64,000 nucleotides of DNA from the NCBI GenBank assembly GCA_964034945.1, contig OZ035963.1:1736001-1800000 (forward strand), read 5' to 3'. The number at the start of each line of letters is the position of its first letter. Positions within the stretch are counted from its first letter, which is position 1. A model generated the notes under the pieces. It was not told the DNA's origin and did not search any database. It was given only the letters and a program-made list of their open reading frames with translations. Shown here piece by piece: positions 11,681 through 24,696 of this stretch. A program made the translations under genes and the position numbers. Source of the DNA: Chrysopilus asiliformis. Lineage: Eukaryota > Arthropoda > Insecta > Diptera > Rhagionidae.

Positions 11681-13430
11681 ATTGTTTTAGAATTGTCACA
11701 TTAGTTGATGTTTTTATTAACAGCTAATTATGTATTTATTAGCAGCCAAAAAGAGTCGAGCTGAATTTTTTCAAGAAAAGAAAAACTCAGTAAGGAGCTG
11801 ATGAAAAACTAGGATAAAGTTTTAAAAACTCTTTGAAAAACTAGGATAAAGTTTTAAAAACTAAATACTACATAATTTTTGTAAACAATTCAAAAAAACA
11901 AACAAATTATACGTTATCTTGATTTACGTGAAATTTTTTCCTTGATTTCATCTTCCACTTTAAATTGAAATATGTTTCAGTCATAAGACCCTAAAATTTT
12001 GGTTAAATTTATCTTTAAAATTTCCAGATCATTCAACATAGCAATAAATTGATATTGAATGCAACAGATACTCTCTCTTATAGAGTAGGTATACCTATCG
12101 TATCTTTTTTAGAAAAATGAAGGGGACCGACCGTTCGCTCCTGTTTGCATATTAAACTGAGAATTGATTGAATAAACAAAAAACCATCGACTTGTGGATC
12201 TGCAGAAGGTGGGGGAAATTGCCAATAAATTTAATGATACTATCACAGTATTTTTCATTATAGGATTCTTTGATTTCTTCTATTTTACCTAATGTAAGCA
12301 ATGTCCTTTAATGCTTTAATGTCGTTACATTTTGTGAGGGTGGGAATTGTAAGCAGACTGTGGATAAAACGAATATCTCTCATTTCGGATAAATCAAAAG
12401 TTCATTTGAAATTCATAATTGGTCTATGTGAACGTCAACATATTTCAAAATGGTTTGAACGTTTGTGTGACTTGCGGGGAACTTCTGGATTTTTAAAGTT
12501 ATTTTTGAGAAAATTTTACGAAAATACTTAAAGCTGTTTGCATTAGAACTGTAAATGGAAACCTGTTATTATTCTCAATTAGATAAAGGCGATTTGGAAT
12601 TTTAAAATAATTTTCGTCTTCAATGTTATATTTTTATTTCTAAAAGAAAGCTGTAATTGGATGTAATGTCAACGTGACACTGTTCCAAACTGACACTAAC
12701 CCTATTTAATAATGAAAATGTACTGACCGCTGCGTGCGGCGTTGTCTTGAGAACTTGTTTACAATTGTCAGAAAATTACATTTATCACGCGATAGCATTT
12801 TCAGTTCCAAATCGTCAACATCGACAACGCATAGAATTTTTAATTTCGAAAAATATCGGAAATGCAAAACATTTTCAAAGGAAATCTACTTTAATAGCGA
12901 AAATTTATATTTGATCGTTTGTTATAATAATAATCCAAATTGATGTACGTCCACAAAGTTTCAATCTTATGTCAAATCATTTATGGAAAACCAAATTCAA
13001 GTGTGTAGTAATCTTTATTCACGGTAAAAGAAGGGAAAGACTTTACTCAGAATGTGTCTTTAGCATAAAATCCAAGTAATATGTGAATCTCATATCAATT
13101 CCCTTAGTGGTCATAAATAAATTTGTATCGCTTTAAGGAGCCTTTACTATCTCTGATAGAAAGCAAGGCGAAAAATGGATGAACCCAAGTCTACACAAAA
13201 ATATTTATGGAGAATACATCTCGGGGCTATAAATTTCATGCGAGAGCCCTTCATCCTGTATGTACATATGCTAGAGGGTTAAATGACAAACCTAACAACT
13301 TGTACTTAGTCTTTAAATTTTTCTTAGGTCTTTTCATATCTTAAAGGCTTTTATAAATCTAGTATTTTAGTCCGAGTTTTTTTTTTTAAATATGTATTTA
13401 GAACCTTACAAAAATCGTGCTTTTCTAAAT
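11681..13430. other. gene-free stretch
   Basis: No supported gene. It contains the 32-bp-period direct repeat at 11803-11862. Frames at 12301-12531 and 12734-12943 (76 and 69 codons) have no recognisable features. Confidence 0.5.
11803..11862 (+). repeat. direct repeat, two 28-bp units with 32-bp period
   Basis: The unit begins GAAAAACTAGGATAAAGTTT and ends TAAAAACT. Copies start at 11803 and 11835, separated by CTTT. A local tandem duplication with no visible function. Confidence 0.8.
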
Positions 13431-13607
13431 CAGGAGTGGTATTCCGTAACTTGTTTCAATCGTTTGTTTCGAGCTAGAAGAAAAAGTGGTATTCGCGATC
13501 TCTGTTTCGCCCTGCCATTTATTTTGATCGGAACAAAGACAGCGAATATTACTTTTTCTTCTAACTCGAAACAAACGCTTGAAACAAGTTATGGAATACC
13601 ACCCCAG
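13431..13607. mobile_element. palindromic MITE with ~68-bp arms
   Basis: The left end CAGGAGTGGTATTCCGTAAC and the complement of the right end CTGGGGTGGTATTCCATAAC continue as imperfect inverted arms of about 68 bp around a ~40-bp centre. The CAGGGG-like start resembles hAT termini, but flanks show no 8-bp duplication, so the superfamily is a guess. Overlapping frames on both strands here arise from the palindrome. Confidence 0.75.
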
Positions 13608-16138
13608 ATTTTTTAATTGCAAAAATATCACTCTGATATCGAATACAATCAAAAAATATTTTCACATTTTGACAGAATTTCTTTATTAGAATTTTGTCTA
13701 AACCCTATTTGTATCGATTCCAGGGTCATCTGCATTCCCCCTTATTCAAATAAAGTAAAGGAATTGATGATCATTTTTCAATAGTCAAATGCCTCCAATA
13801 TATTTATGGCTTTTACCCACCTGTCATGTGGCGACACTCCATGTAAACAATTTTCGAAAGTCAGTAAGTTCTCATTGGGCTCGGTTAACCCTTTCGACCT
13901 AATACCTACCTGAATATGGTCGTGACGTACCTATCGAAGTGATAGAGTAATCACCCCCTTCAGCTAGTCTTCTTCTTTTTTGTATTCGGTCGATTGCTGT
14001 TCACTTTCCTGGATAGATACCCCAAAATCAATGTTTACCCACCCGGAGTGCCACCGCATGCATATATCACATATGATGCTTGTTTGACACTGACATGTGA
14101 TACAACATAATGGCACATTGATGGTGACATTCAATATGTGTGCTTTATACGATGGGGTTTCCGCTATGATGGGAACGGAATGAAATCAATCAATCACAAC
14201 ATTTGTAATGTGCGCACCATTATGGATGTATATTTGTAAATCCGATTATCTGCCTACAAAATTGAGAATCGAATGGAGCACATATGAAGTACATGATTGT
14301 TCCAATCAAAAGGGGAGAGTCAACCATGAGACTTCGCGACCTCCAATTGAGTGTATCGTTTTATCAAATTATTATCGCTGTTTTGAGTGCGGTCAAAGGA
14401 TGAGACTATTCTACATAATCTACTATATCCAACTCATAGACATGAAATTGCCCATTTGTCATGTTTACATGGTCAATATTCCCCCTGTGGACATTAATTG
14501 GAAGTGATTTGTTTTCGAAGATTTGATAAACAGCTCTATTGATTACATTTGCGTATTTATGACTTATGTGTGATGCCTGAATCACTACATTGAGTGAAAA
14601 TCAAAGTTCACCTAAAAGATTTACAATCTTAAATGCCTTCAAAATATCTCAACAATACCACATTTTTAAACTCTTAGGAAAAAGAATCCTTTTCAAGAGC
14701 AAATAAAAAACTGTGTAAATTCTTTCGGACTGTGTATTAAATCCGATTTCTTTTTATTTATTTTATTCAACAGGATTCAAGTGGCTTTTGAGCGTATTTA
14801 ACGTAAAACAGCTTAATCTAAATAATTTCACGGCTTTTACACTTCAGGTAGCTCAATCTGCCTGCATAGAACAAAGGAAAAGAAGGGAAAAGCCCTAATG
14901 TCAAGTGTAAAGAGGATTTTTATAGTGACACTTCAACGCTTAACTCGCACTTGGGACAAGAATGAAAAACTGGAGGAAACGGAAAAAAAATAAAAAAAAA
15001 AATAAAGTAATGATGAGGGTGTATGTTTAGTGAGAATTCAATTTTTTTTTTCAGAACCCTCCTTTTAGAAATATGGAATTCTCGTATGGGACGAAAAAGG
15101 TTTTTTTTTATCCAATAAGTTAAGAAAAAATTGGTTAAAATTTTGTTAACGCTTAAATTGAAATAAAAGAGTTTTTTAAAAATTTAATTTTTTAAAACTG
15201 GGTGGTATAATTCTTATTATTATTTTCTAAACGTGAATTCTCTGTATTTTTATGTACGGTCAAGTAAATTCGTACAATAATAGGATATACGCCCTCAAAC
15301 TGCGACGTTACTGAAGATTTTGTTGATGCAAAGCTCCTGCTTGTAAAAAAGAGAAATTCATGGAATGACCCTTGAGTGACTTCAACTACCAGTCAAAAGA
15401 CGAAAGGAGGAGACCTTCAATATACTAACAATAAATTTTTACAGACACTTTACTTTTATGACTTACACGACTGATTTGGCTTTCAAGAACTTATCTGATC
15501 TCGATTGCCGTATATCATCTGCATGTTTTTCCCATATTTTTTGTTATATTCATAAGATTTATTGAATTATGCCATAGGGGATGTTTCCTTGAATATTTTG
15601 TCATACCGCTCTCGCTATGTTTAATAATAATATATGAATATATAAATGTATCGAACTCTTTTTATATATTCTGCTCATCAACTAGGCACATATATGAATA
15701 CGCGTGTCGTCGAAATCCAATTCTGGGGTAAGTTTTCATGGCGATATATCGACGTGAAGAATAAAGACGCCACATGACTTCTTTTCAAATAAAACTCTCG
15801 TAAATTTGGTCTAAGATAAACAAATATACATTTATTCAAAAGCGATTTAGGTATAATAAAATTCCAATATAAAATACGTTTATCAATCCAACAATCGTTT
15901 TCAATTTTATGGGTATCTCATTTTAAAATTCGAAATAGTAAGACCTTAAAGTTAAAGTGAAAAAAAAAACACGAAAAAAAAACGATCACATCGTTAACCT
16001 TACAATATCTTACAGTCCGCATTTTAAAATCTTGACATTGGAATATCAAAATTCCACCCGCACTGTATATTTTTGCAAAAATTCAAGTCAATCGGATACG
16101 TGGAAGTGGGTCAAAATAAGGCTCGAAATTTGAACCAG
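13608..16138. other. gene-free stretch
   Basis: No gene supported. The part at about 13,860-14,500 is less AT-rich and more complex than its surroundings and contains TTTATCAAATTATTATCG-type homeodomain-like motifs. It could be conserved regulatory DNA, but single-sequence reading cannot show that. The 99-codon frame at 14208-14507 has no recognisable domain. From 14,980 to 15,200 there are many A- and T-runs. Confidence 0.45.
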
Positions 16139-16396
16139 ACACGGAAAGAAATAATTTTTGATGCAGCCATCATATTTTGTTTGAGATAAATAAAATCAAC
16201 ATTATATTTTGTTTGTCCCAAACCCAATTCGTTCACCATGACTATAATTATATTTGTTCCCCTAAATTCCCCTAAACATAATGATAGTCAAGGTGAACGA
16301 ATTTTGTTGGGGACAAAACATTATATTTATCTCAAACAAAATATGATGGTAGTAATTATAATAGGATGTCAGCATCAAAAAAAATTCTTTCCGTGT
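16139..16396. mobile_element. palindromic MITE (ACACGGAAAG termini)
   Basis: The left end ACACGGAAAGAAATAATTTT is matched by the complement of the right end (ACACGGAAAGAATTTTTTTT). Inner blocks also pair: CATCATATTTTGTTTGAGAT occurs in the left arm and inverted in the right, as does TTCGTTCACC(A/T)TGACTAT. The element is about 258 bp with no coding capacity and no clear target duplication. Confidence 0.75.
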
Positions 16397-16505
16397 ACTT
16401 ACGCCAAAGTAAAGTTAATAGAAAGTGTAAAATAATAAAAAAAAATCAATTTACTTTAAACTGATTAATATAGACTATGCATGTATCCAATAGCTTTAAA
16501 TAAGG

Positions 16506-17127
16506 AAACATAACAAAAGCTATAATTGCCAATCTGGCAATTATTGAAAACCCGTATGGTGATATTCGTATCAAAATTCGGTCAGTTGTTCCAAAATTCC
16601 ACTTTGAAGTCAAACTTTCCAATAAGATTTTTTTTAAATTTATTCCAATCGGATTTTGATGTATGGGAGTTATATGTTGAATCATATCTTGCACTTTTTT
16701 GATAAGATGCACCGTTTTTGAGATATTCAGAAAAAAACGTTTTCATTCGTATGGGGGGTACCCCCCCTAATGGTCCATTTTTGCCCATTAACGAACTTAG
16801 CCTCGAATTTTACGAAAAACGGATCTGTGCAAAATTTCAAGTCTCTAGCTCAATCCGTGCGCCCGCAATCCACGCCACAGACAGACGGATAGACGGAGGG
16901 ACGGGCGGATGGACGGACAGACGGACAGACGGACAGACGGACGGACGGACAGACGGACGGACGGACAGACGGACGGACAGACGGACGGACATGCTAAATT
17001 CAACTTTTTACATCATTCTAAACACACTGGTGTAATTCATTTTTGTGTGTTATGACGGGATCTTGGCGTTACAAACGGTAAGACAAATCTAATATACCCT
17101 TTGGTTTCACCATACGGGTATAAAAAA
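16506..17127 (+). mobile_element. DINE-1/HINE-like non-autonomous Helitron relative, family D copy 2
   Basis: Same family as 10699-11227. The subterminal inverted repeat ACCCGTATGGTGA lies at 16550-16562 with its complement at 17107-17119, plus the ATAATTGC hairpin and the 3' TATACCC/GGGTATA stem. The (GGAC/AGAC)n tract at about 16878-16991 is over 100 bp, against about 25 bp in copy 1. The tract makes a spurious Arg/Thr/Asp-rich frame (16718-17035). Confidence 0.8.
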
Positions 17128-17777
17128 CGACACGCCTTCTTTACAAAACATGTTTTTTTTTGTTTTTGAATCAAAAGTTGTTAATGGACGATTCGATTCA
17201 TTTAAGTATAAACAAACATTCATACATGAGAATGATCAAAAATGGGAAATTTATGTTAGGTCTAATGATATATCAAAAGCTTTTATGTAACCAAATTGTC
17301 GACTGTTACATAGTGTTGGTCAGCATACCCCTTTTTTCGGTGAGACATTTGTTGCCATTTTGTCCCCATGAAATCGTCATTAGAAAGATTTTCGGTCATT
17401 CTGGAATATTAAACGCACACTATAGTGTAGTACAAGTATATAACTAAACAGGCGACGAACATAAAGCTAAGTGTACCAGAAGCCGGAAAAACCCCCACAA
17501 ATATCTCTAGAGTGAATATTTGTATATTGAAAAGGACTACAAATGGGGATTGAAAACTTTCAAAACTGACAACTGACAGACTATAGCAGCTACCAGATTG
17601 TTGAAAATCTTTCTTTCCAGTTATTTTTGTCCAAATTCCATATATTCCATCATTCTAGAAAACAGTGTATGGTATATAAAGTTTCAGACCTTTATTGATT
17701 ATGGTTTTTGTCTGGTGACATTTTTTTACTCAAATCAAATAACAATGTTTTTTATGGATGAAAATTAAGAAAGATTT
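17128..17777. other. gene-free stretch
   Basis: About 650 bp between family D copy 2 and the hAT element. The 95-codon frame at 17160-17447 (+) has no recognisable features and I treat it as chance. Confidence 0.45.
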
Positions 17778-17785
17778 GTAATAAC

Positions 17786-18922
17786 TAGGGCCCGGATTTA
17801 AGGCACTTATAAAATGGGAAAAAAGGCAGGCAAAAAGGCAGTATAAAAGACTGAATAAGCATTAATTTTTCAAAAAAAAGGCATTTATTTAAACAAAAGG
17901 CATTTTCATTGCACGAATATTACATATCATGTATCACAAAATTGAACACAGAACGCTTGCAAAAAATTTCAGATAAATTAAATTCATATAAATAAATTTA
18001 AAAAAATATATAAAAAGCTAATAGCCGTATAAAGAGTCTCACTTCATTTAAGTAATATGAGTGTTCGCTGCTTTTTACCTACAACTTGTTATAGTGACGT
18101 TACTTTAGGTGTATTGAGAATCATAATACGTAATACGGATCTAATACTGATTGCAAGAAATAATTAAGTGAACTAATAAAACTTACCTAAAAGTTCTTTT
18201 CTAATCCCCGAAATTGTTTCTAAATAGCAGGTTTCCAATTCCTTCGTAACGTTGATTCATCTGGAATTTTTTCATGGCAAGATTTTTGAAAAAACTCTTT
18301 CAAAATATAATTATTCAATTTCCAAAGTGGAATATTTGCTTTAACAAATGCCATACATAAATCTCTAAAAAATTATGAGTCGCTTCTTCTGCTGATTGCA
18401 TTTTTGAATAACCCGACTTTTTTTGAACTTGCTTTCTGCAATAAATTCTTGTGTATGGCAATTTTTATGTGTTGTGTCACAAAATACTTTTTTGAATGAT
18501 TCACTACTTTTTCGCAAATTTTGCAGAAAAGCAAATTCCCGTCTGTCGAGAAACAGTCTTTACCAAATGTATTTACAAGGTTCACGAGTATAAGGCGGTT
18601 TTCTTGTGTGATTTTTGGCATTTCTAGGATTTCAATTTACTACCAAAACTAAACTGATCGCACATTGGCGCAACTGTCATAAATATAGGCATTGCCAAAT
18701 CAAAAAAAAATAATGATAATTTTTATGGGTACTTAAATTACCCTAAAAAGAATTTATAAATCTTTTTAAGATCGGAATTATTAAAAAAGGCATAAAAAAA
18801 GGCTAAATGGTCAAAAAAGTGGGAAAATAAGCAAAAATGCCTAAAAGGCAGTTATTATACAAAAATGAAGGAAAAAAGCAAAATAGGCAAAATGCCTTTT
18901 TGCCTTAAATATCCGGGCCCTG
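17786..18922 (-). mobile_element. hAT element, first-exon-only form, copy 1 (1137 bp)
   Basis: Flanked by a perfect 8-bp duplication, GTAATAAC (17778-17785 and 18923-18930), the hAT signature. Termini are TAGGGCCCGGATTTAAGGC on the left and, complemented, CAGGGCCCGGATATTTAAGG on the right. Subterminal DNA is rich in AAAGGCA repeats, possibly transposase-binding sites. It carries only a zinc-finger exon and a splice donor on the minus strand (see 18187-18621); the catalytic core is missing. A copy of nearly the same length lies at 45671-46810. Confidence 0.92.
18187..18621 (-). pseudogene. N-terminal exon of hAT transposase (CGGBP1-like zinc finger), disabled
   Basis: From ATG at 18621 the minus strand reads 82 codons to TAA at 18373. 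Residues C33, C36, H51 and H57 form a BED/CGGBP1-type C-x2-C...H-x5-H finger. The same frame continues past the stop with family-typical sequence (ANIPLWKLNNYILKEFF, then IPDESTLRRNW) to a second stop and a splice-donor-like AG|GTAAGT at 18187/18186. In known CGGBP1-like and hAT proteins these two blocks form one N-terminal region, so the TAA after SDS is a nonsense change. No catalytic domain follows. If translated, the product would be a DNA-binding fragment that might compete at element ends; that is inference. Confidence 0.8.
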
Positions 18923-19000
18923 GTAATAACATATAGCTGTGAATGAAAGCAGTGGATCGGACTAAATGGAAATTTGGTCATGAAATAAAATTTTCATATA

Positions 19001-19542
19001 AAGGGTCTTTCAATAGGGACATAACAATTTTGTATTTTAATAAAAACGGACCCTAAAACTTGTTTTATGATCTGGCAATGCTAAAACGTCAGTCAAGGTT
19101 TACATTTTTATCACGGTGAAGTTCACGAACGAGCAATACCACACAGCTGGTCAAACAATTGATCTATTGAAGGTGAAGTTCGGCAATCGTGTAATCTCGA
19201 GAAATGGTCCGGTCGAATGGCCACCTCGCTCATGCGATTTAACGCCGTTGGATTTCTTTTTATGGGGTTATGTTAAGTCGTTGGTTTATGCCAACAAGCC
19301 AACAACGTGAGAGGAGCTCAGGAACAATATCGAACGCGAAAACGTTCCGGCCGATATGTGTGGAAAATTGGCTCTAAAGAATCAATCTGTAAACGTGCTC
19401 GAGGTGGCCAAATAAACGACATCGAATTTCATACTTAAATGTAAAATGTCCACTACATCTAGAATAAATTTCAGCCCGATATCTCAATTATTCTGTGTTT
19501 TATTTAAATACAAAATTATTATGTCCTTATTGAAAGACCCGA
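19001..19542 (+). mobile_element. internally deleted Tc1/mariner-type element, copy 2
   Basis: A 542-bp relative of 3326-3884, also between TA dinucleotides (18999-19000 and 19543-19544), with the same terminal inverted repeats (AAGGGTCTTTCAATAGGGAC at the left). It shares the same internal deletion but has extra small deletions near 19340-19370. Confidence 0.85.
19116..19310 (+). pseudogene. C-terminal transposase fragment, nonsense-truncated
   Basis: Same frame as 3441-3809: CHTA-like start (YHTAGQTIDLL), WPPRSCDLTPLDFFLWGY, then a premature TGA where copy 1 has TTA (Leu). Downstream homology continues but is broken by small deletions. Not functional. Confidence 0.85.
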
Positions 19543-19544
19543 TA

Positions 19545-22054
19545 TTTACTTATATTTTTCTTGTAAAAATAGAGTTTTCATAATGATTTATTACTAGGTA
19601 TTTTAACTAAATTCACTGGAAAATAGTCATAAAAATAATATTAGAGAAGGAATTTGAAAATGACGTAAACTACATAAAACATTTTGAATGTTAAAAAAAT
19701 ATACATAATAATTTATTGTTTTGTACCTTCTTTTCGATAATTTTAGCTATTATTAATCAATTAAAAATGCTGTATCAAAATCTATTAAAAAAATAATGTG
19801 AACCATTAAATCTATCTACAACTGGATGAGGATAATTAAAGAACTCTTCCATTTTTATTTTTGAAAAGATAGTATGAAACATAAATCAAGTTTATTACAT
19901 CAGTTTATTGACAGCACAAATTTAATATTTTAGTTGTTTGTAAAAATGTCACGTTTCGCCTCATGCCAAATTGCTCCTTTTTACAAACAGAAATGATTTA
20001 GGAAGAACACTGGACTTGGGCCCTTGTTTCTCTCTTTAGTCACAAGTGGATGAGAAGATTCCATTAAAAAAATACAAACAACAAAAAAAAAAAAAGAAAA
20101 AGGAAATCAATAAAAAGATGGTCAGACTCTGAAATTGTTTTGTAAAAGGGGGCACATTTCCGAAGATGAATCAGGATATTATATATATATAACTAAATAA
20201 AAATATCATATATATTGACTACACAAGTACTGGGGTTCGTTTCCTTTTTTCCCCAAAACGAAAAAAAATAATAAATTAATTGCCAGAGTTTACTCGGAAT
20301 AGAATTAGGAAAAGAGTAAAAAGGCTAATTTTGTTAAAAATATCGAATTTTTTTCATTTAGTTTGTTTTCCATTTTCATTGAAGTTTTTCGTTGGTTTTG
20401 TTTTTTAATATTTTTGCTGGCATCGGTAATGAAAATATGGCTCGTGTGATTTATGTACAATATTTTCTTCGTCTGCCTAGATACAGCAGGGTTTATCCAC
20501 CATTGAAGCTTCGGTGTATACATACAACCATCGTATTGCCGTTTAGTTCAAGGTATATATCCTTTAAATTGATTTATGCCGGTACACAATTGGTGGTAAA
20601 GATTTTCGTAAATTTTGTACCCGATAAATCATTTAATTGGGAAAGCCGTAGGGCAATTTGTCATAAGGAAAGGTTTGAATTCGGTGCTGGATGGATACAT
20701 TGGCGAGCGTGGCTCTTGAGAACCATAGAAAATAAACCCATATTCAAGTGATGCCTTAAGAAAATTGAAAAGGACAACAAAAGACCTTTGTGCCAGAGAA
20801 AAGCCCAGTTTAATTAATGCCTGCCTACAAATGGCTATTTTATAACTACAACATTTCCAGAAAAAAAAATCGATCATTTGGAGTAAAAAGTCTTATGATT
20901 GTTTTGTCAATTACATATAGTCTTGACGTGGGTGTACAAAAGTTTGCGAGAAATGCAATTTTTAAGCTTATATTCGGCGAAAAATTGAAAATATCGAATT
21001 TGCGCAAAAAGAATTCAAGATTTTCTGTTCAGATTTTTGCGAAAGCCACACAACTTTTTATCTCCTAGAAGGATACCATTTTTATTATTATTTCTTAATC
21101 TCACGTAAATAATACAACCAATCAAAGTAATTCAATCAAATAATAAAAACAAGAATCCTAAATGTTTCCAATCTTTTGGAAACTGTTTTCGCTTATGGCC
21201 CAGAGATGTTTTGTCAATTTGTGTTAAATCATTTGTAAATCATTTGATCAAGCCTATATACTAAAAGTCCAATACTGAAATCATATTATAGGTTGTTATA
21301 CATTCGGTAGAAGGAAAGAGGTGCTCAAACGATGCTGGTTTTTCATGTATACATTTAAGGAACACATTTAGGAAACACTTTGTACCCTCTAAACGGTAAC
21401 CAATTATACGACTCAGTTGAGTTCAATTGATATTAAGCGAATATAACTTTTCCTCAATGTGTGTAGCGAAAATACCTTAAGTTTATTTAAACGTCTCTAA
21501 AGAGAATAAACGTATCCCGTATTCTATTGCAATATTCTGTTTAGCAATTTATCCAATATTACTAGCCTATATATACCAGAAATAACCGCGTAATCCCAAT
21601 TTCCCGCTTACGTTTGCTGGTATTCACATTAGGGCCTATTGAGGTACATTCGCGTACGCAATTATAGGGTAATTTGTAATTATTTCACACTTTGAGGCTA
21701 AACATGATTCAACCATATGAATGCGGAAATTAATTTTCAAATGTGTTGAGCAGTCAATTAGTCCATATTAGCGTTACAGGCGTTTGTTTAAGCCTATGAG
21801 CACAGCAACGAATATAAATTATTGAACATAAATAAATTACCGTTCGTTCCTTGAATTAATTAATTATAATTAAAGAGTTTCAGGAAATTTTCCTGTTGTG
21901 AATATTTAATTTTTACAATAGTTACAACATAATTTGTAAAAAAAGAAATATTTCATGGTGTATTCTATTTAAATAACATAAAAAGGTTACAATTGCCAGG
22001 AACCAATTGTCAAATACTCTATATGAGGACTGAGAAAAATTTTTATTTAAAAAA
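19545..22054. other. gene-free stretch
   Basis: About 2.5 kb with no supported gene. Overlapping frames on both strands at 20.3-21.07 kb (up to 119 codons) are near the chance limit, shadow one another and show no domain. A short (TA)n tract lies at about 20180-20190. Confidence 0.5.
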
Positions 22055-22464
22055 TCTTAATATATAAAAATGGATGTTTGTTTGTCTGTTGAGATTACAA
22101 AACTCAAAAATTACTGGACCGATTTTTACCCGGTTTTTTGCAAAATGATCTGCGTTGCCAGGAGCCGGTTTTTAGCTATGTTAGATTTTCAAAATTCAAA
22201 ACAGAAGGTCCTGTAAGGATAACGAAAATATCCTTTTTCCCATTCTTCAACGGAAAAATTGGCATTATGGCGTTTTTGGAAAAATTGGCATTATAGGGTT
22301 TTTGGGGTCGCTGATCACGAATTTGGTATTAGATTTTCAAAATTCGAAACGGAAGGTTCTGTAAGGATAACGTTTTTTCCCAAAAGTTTTTAAGTTATTT
22401 ATGGTTTTTTGGCATTCTAAAATTTATACAAAAAACTTTAAGTTGGCAACGAAGAGTCTGCTAG
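22055..22464 (+). mobile_element. Helitron-type non-autonomous element, diverged family H2
   Basis: Starts TCTTAATATATAAAAATGG after an A and ends GTCTGCTAG before a T, matching the Helitron A|TC...CTAG|T rule. The 3' region GTTGGCAACGAAGAGTCT aligns with the hairpin of family H, but the stem has decayed. Internally two ~120-bp units (AGATTTTCAAAATTC... GTAAGGATAACG) are arranged in tandem. A minus-strand relative lies at about 26330-26545. Confidence 0.75.
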
Positions 22465-22690
22465 TAACATATATTACCTTTATAAATTTTCCGTATGACT
22501 CACCGTTTTCTCACCGAATAGACAGACATATGGACGGACACGCGGGAATCAAAACCTTTGATCATCCCCAAACACCCGGGTGTCATTCAACCAATTGGAC
22601 TTGGAGTATGAAAAAACTATGCTTTTGTGATTTTCTTTTATTTTTTTTTGGTGACTTTCTAACAAAAAAAAAGTAATAGGAGTATTAGCG

Positions 22691-23038
22691 CGGTATTACA
22701 CACGGCAACTTTCGGACTTACTTAAGCTGATTTTCGGGAGAAACGACTGCGGAGGGAAAAGTTGCCACTCGAAATCATGGCTTATCGACAATCTGCATAC
22801 ATGCAAAGTGTGTGAACCGGTTTGGGAAAAGTAGTAGGCAGAAATCATTTTCGTTCTGACCGTCAGCAGGTAAAGATCTTGGGAAGTATATGAGCAGCAG
22901 CAATTTCAATGGTTTGAGTCCACACACACACACATGTAGCATATGCAAACAGGATTGGCTTATTTAAGCCACAAATGTAAGCACATTGGCTTATTAAGCC
23001 CAAAAGTTGCCGGCTTAAATAAGCCAAGTGTAATACCG
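22691..23038. mobile_element. MITE-like element with CGGTATTACAC termini
   Basis: The left end CGGTATTACACACGGCAACT is matched by CGGTATTACACTTGGC in the complement of the right end, and GGCAACTTT(C/T)GG occurs in both arms. The right half also has palindromic GGCTTATTTAAGCC and GGCTTAAATAAGCC motifs and a (CA)n tract near 22920. About 348 bp, with no transposase and an unclear target duplication. Confidence 0.6.
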
Positions 23039-24696
23039 GACTTAGAAACATTTTTTTATGAAACTTTTTCATACATCCACTTCCAGTTAAAAAAAATACT
23101 CGTATATCATCTTTCAATTAGAACAAAAAGGATTTTTTTTGTCTGTTTGCCATAAAAAATATTTTCCCAAGATCAGGAACAAAAGTTACTTTATTTCTTG
23201 CTTTTATTATTTTGAACTCGAAACCCTTAAAAACATACATGCGTCGATTCTAATTAAAGAAACTTTATGTAAGCAATCCAAATTAGTTTTATTTATTTAT
23301 AGTTTAAATGTTATACTGTGCTCTCTGAAAGTTGAATGAAAGGAAAACATAACATAATTCAAATAAACATCAAAACGTTATCATGTTGAAATAAAATTAT
23401 CTTCAAAAGTTAGGGTTTTGAGGCAAATTCAGATCTTAGAGGTCCGTCGTTTTACATGCCTAAAATGACTTTGCATTTGCGGAAAATTCTACTGTTGTAA
23501 AACATTGAGGCAGATAATAGGAGTAATAAGCCGAGCTAATTAGTCGCCCGTAGTTTTCTTGTTGTTCATTCTACTGGTTTTTAGAGATATCCTCCGTTTT
23601 CCTCCCTCCACTTTCTATCACGTCTATGCTGTTTGTTCATAGCACGAACTCAGTTTTACACCAAGGCAAAGATGTTGGTTATTTGCGAACGGGCATTTGA
23701 ATGGGTGATCCTTTAGCCTGGCACCAGGCACCAACATATTGCCACCTATTCGTATCTTGTTCTCGATCCTAATAAACAGAAGACGGAACACCGATAGCAT
23801 ATTTTATCCTTTTGTTGGTTGCTTTGGCTTCGTTTGTGTTTTAAAAGCTTTGTGGTACTATGAAGCTCGCCACCTTGTAATTGGGATCTATTTCAACTGA
23901 AACCGCATACTCATGCATAGTTTGTAGATTTGGAAAATTCTGATGTTGTTTATGCGGGGGTGGTGGTGGGTTTTTATCCTCCAACATTACTGTTAAGTAT
24001 TTCAAATGTTTATGCTATTGTATTCGTGTGGGAGAGGAGGCTTAGAACCAAAATTTGTGGTAACACTTCGACACAAAAGAGGTTTGTGAAATTGGTTGTT
24101 GCCAGAAACGCTGTGGAGTAAGAAGAAGTTAAAACTGAAGCACGCATTTGGAAAACTCTCACAAAAATGTTCTATGCGATAGTAATTTGTTTAATGTGTT
24201 TCACGATGGGGCCTTTTGTACCTAGTCTTATGCTTTTTTGCCTCAAGACCGTTTATCTAGTGATTACTTTTAATGTCTGTTCTGCACTTGAATTTACGAA
24301 ATTTTTATGAGTGTGTATATTTAGAATTAAAAATCGACCAAACTAAAATTGTAATTTGTTGAAAATCTTGTAGGGCGGATGCCGGCAATTCCAATCTTCT
24401 TTGACGCATAAGTGTATGGGGTAATAGTGTAATCGACCTCTGGGATTTGGGTAGCTAACAGGAGGCAAGAGGGCAGGGTTACTGGTTAAAGGACATGGCT
24501 CGATGGACGGGGGACGGTGGAGGATTAGTGTTTTTGTTCACCTCTAGTTACTTCTAAAAATCATTGAAATTTATTTAAAATTGTACAATAGACAATCACT
24601 TATTGAACTAACTCAAACGAAGAAAAATTTAAAAATCATAGAATCAAAAATATTCCAATATGACATTTAGCCCGAAAATTATCAAAATAGATAATA
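23039..24696. other. gene-free stretch
   Basis: No supported gene. Frames of 62-66 codons at 23139-23339 and 23930-24121 are within chance length. No clear repeat. Confidence 0.5.

Noticed and set aside
20392..20877. Overlapping 119- and 82-codon frames on opposite strands
   Set aside because: Each shadows the other; neither shows recognisable motifs.
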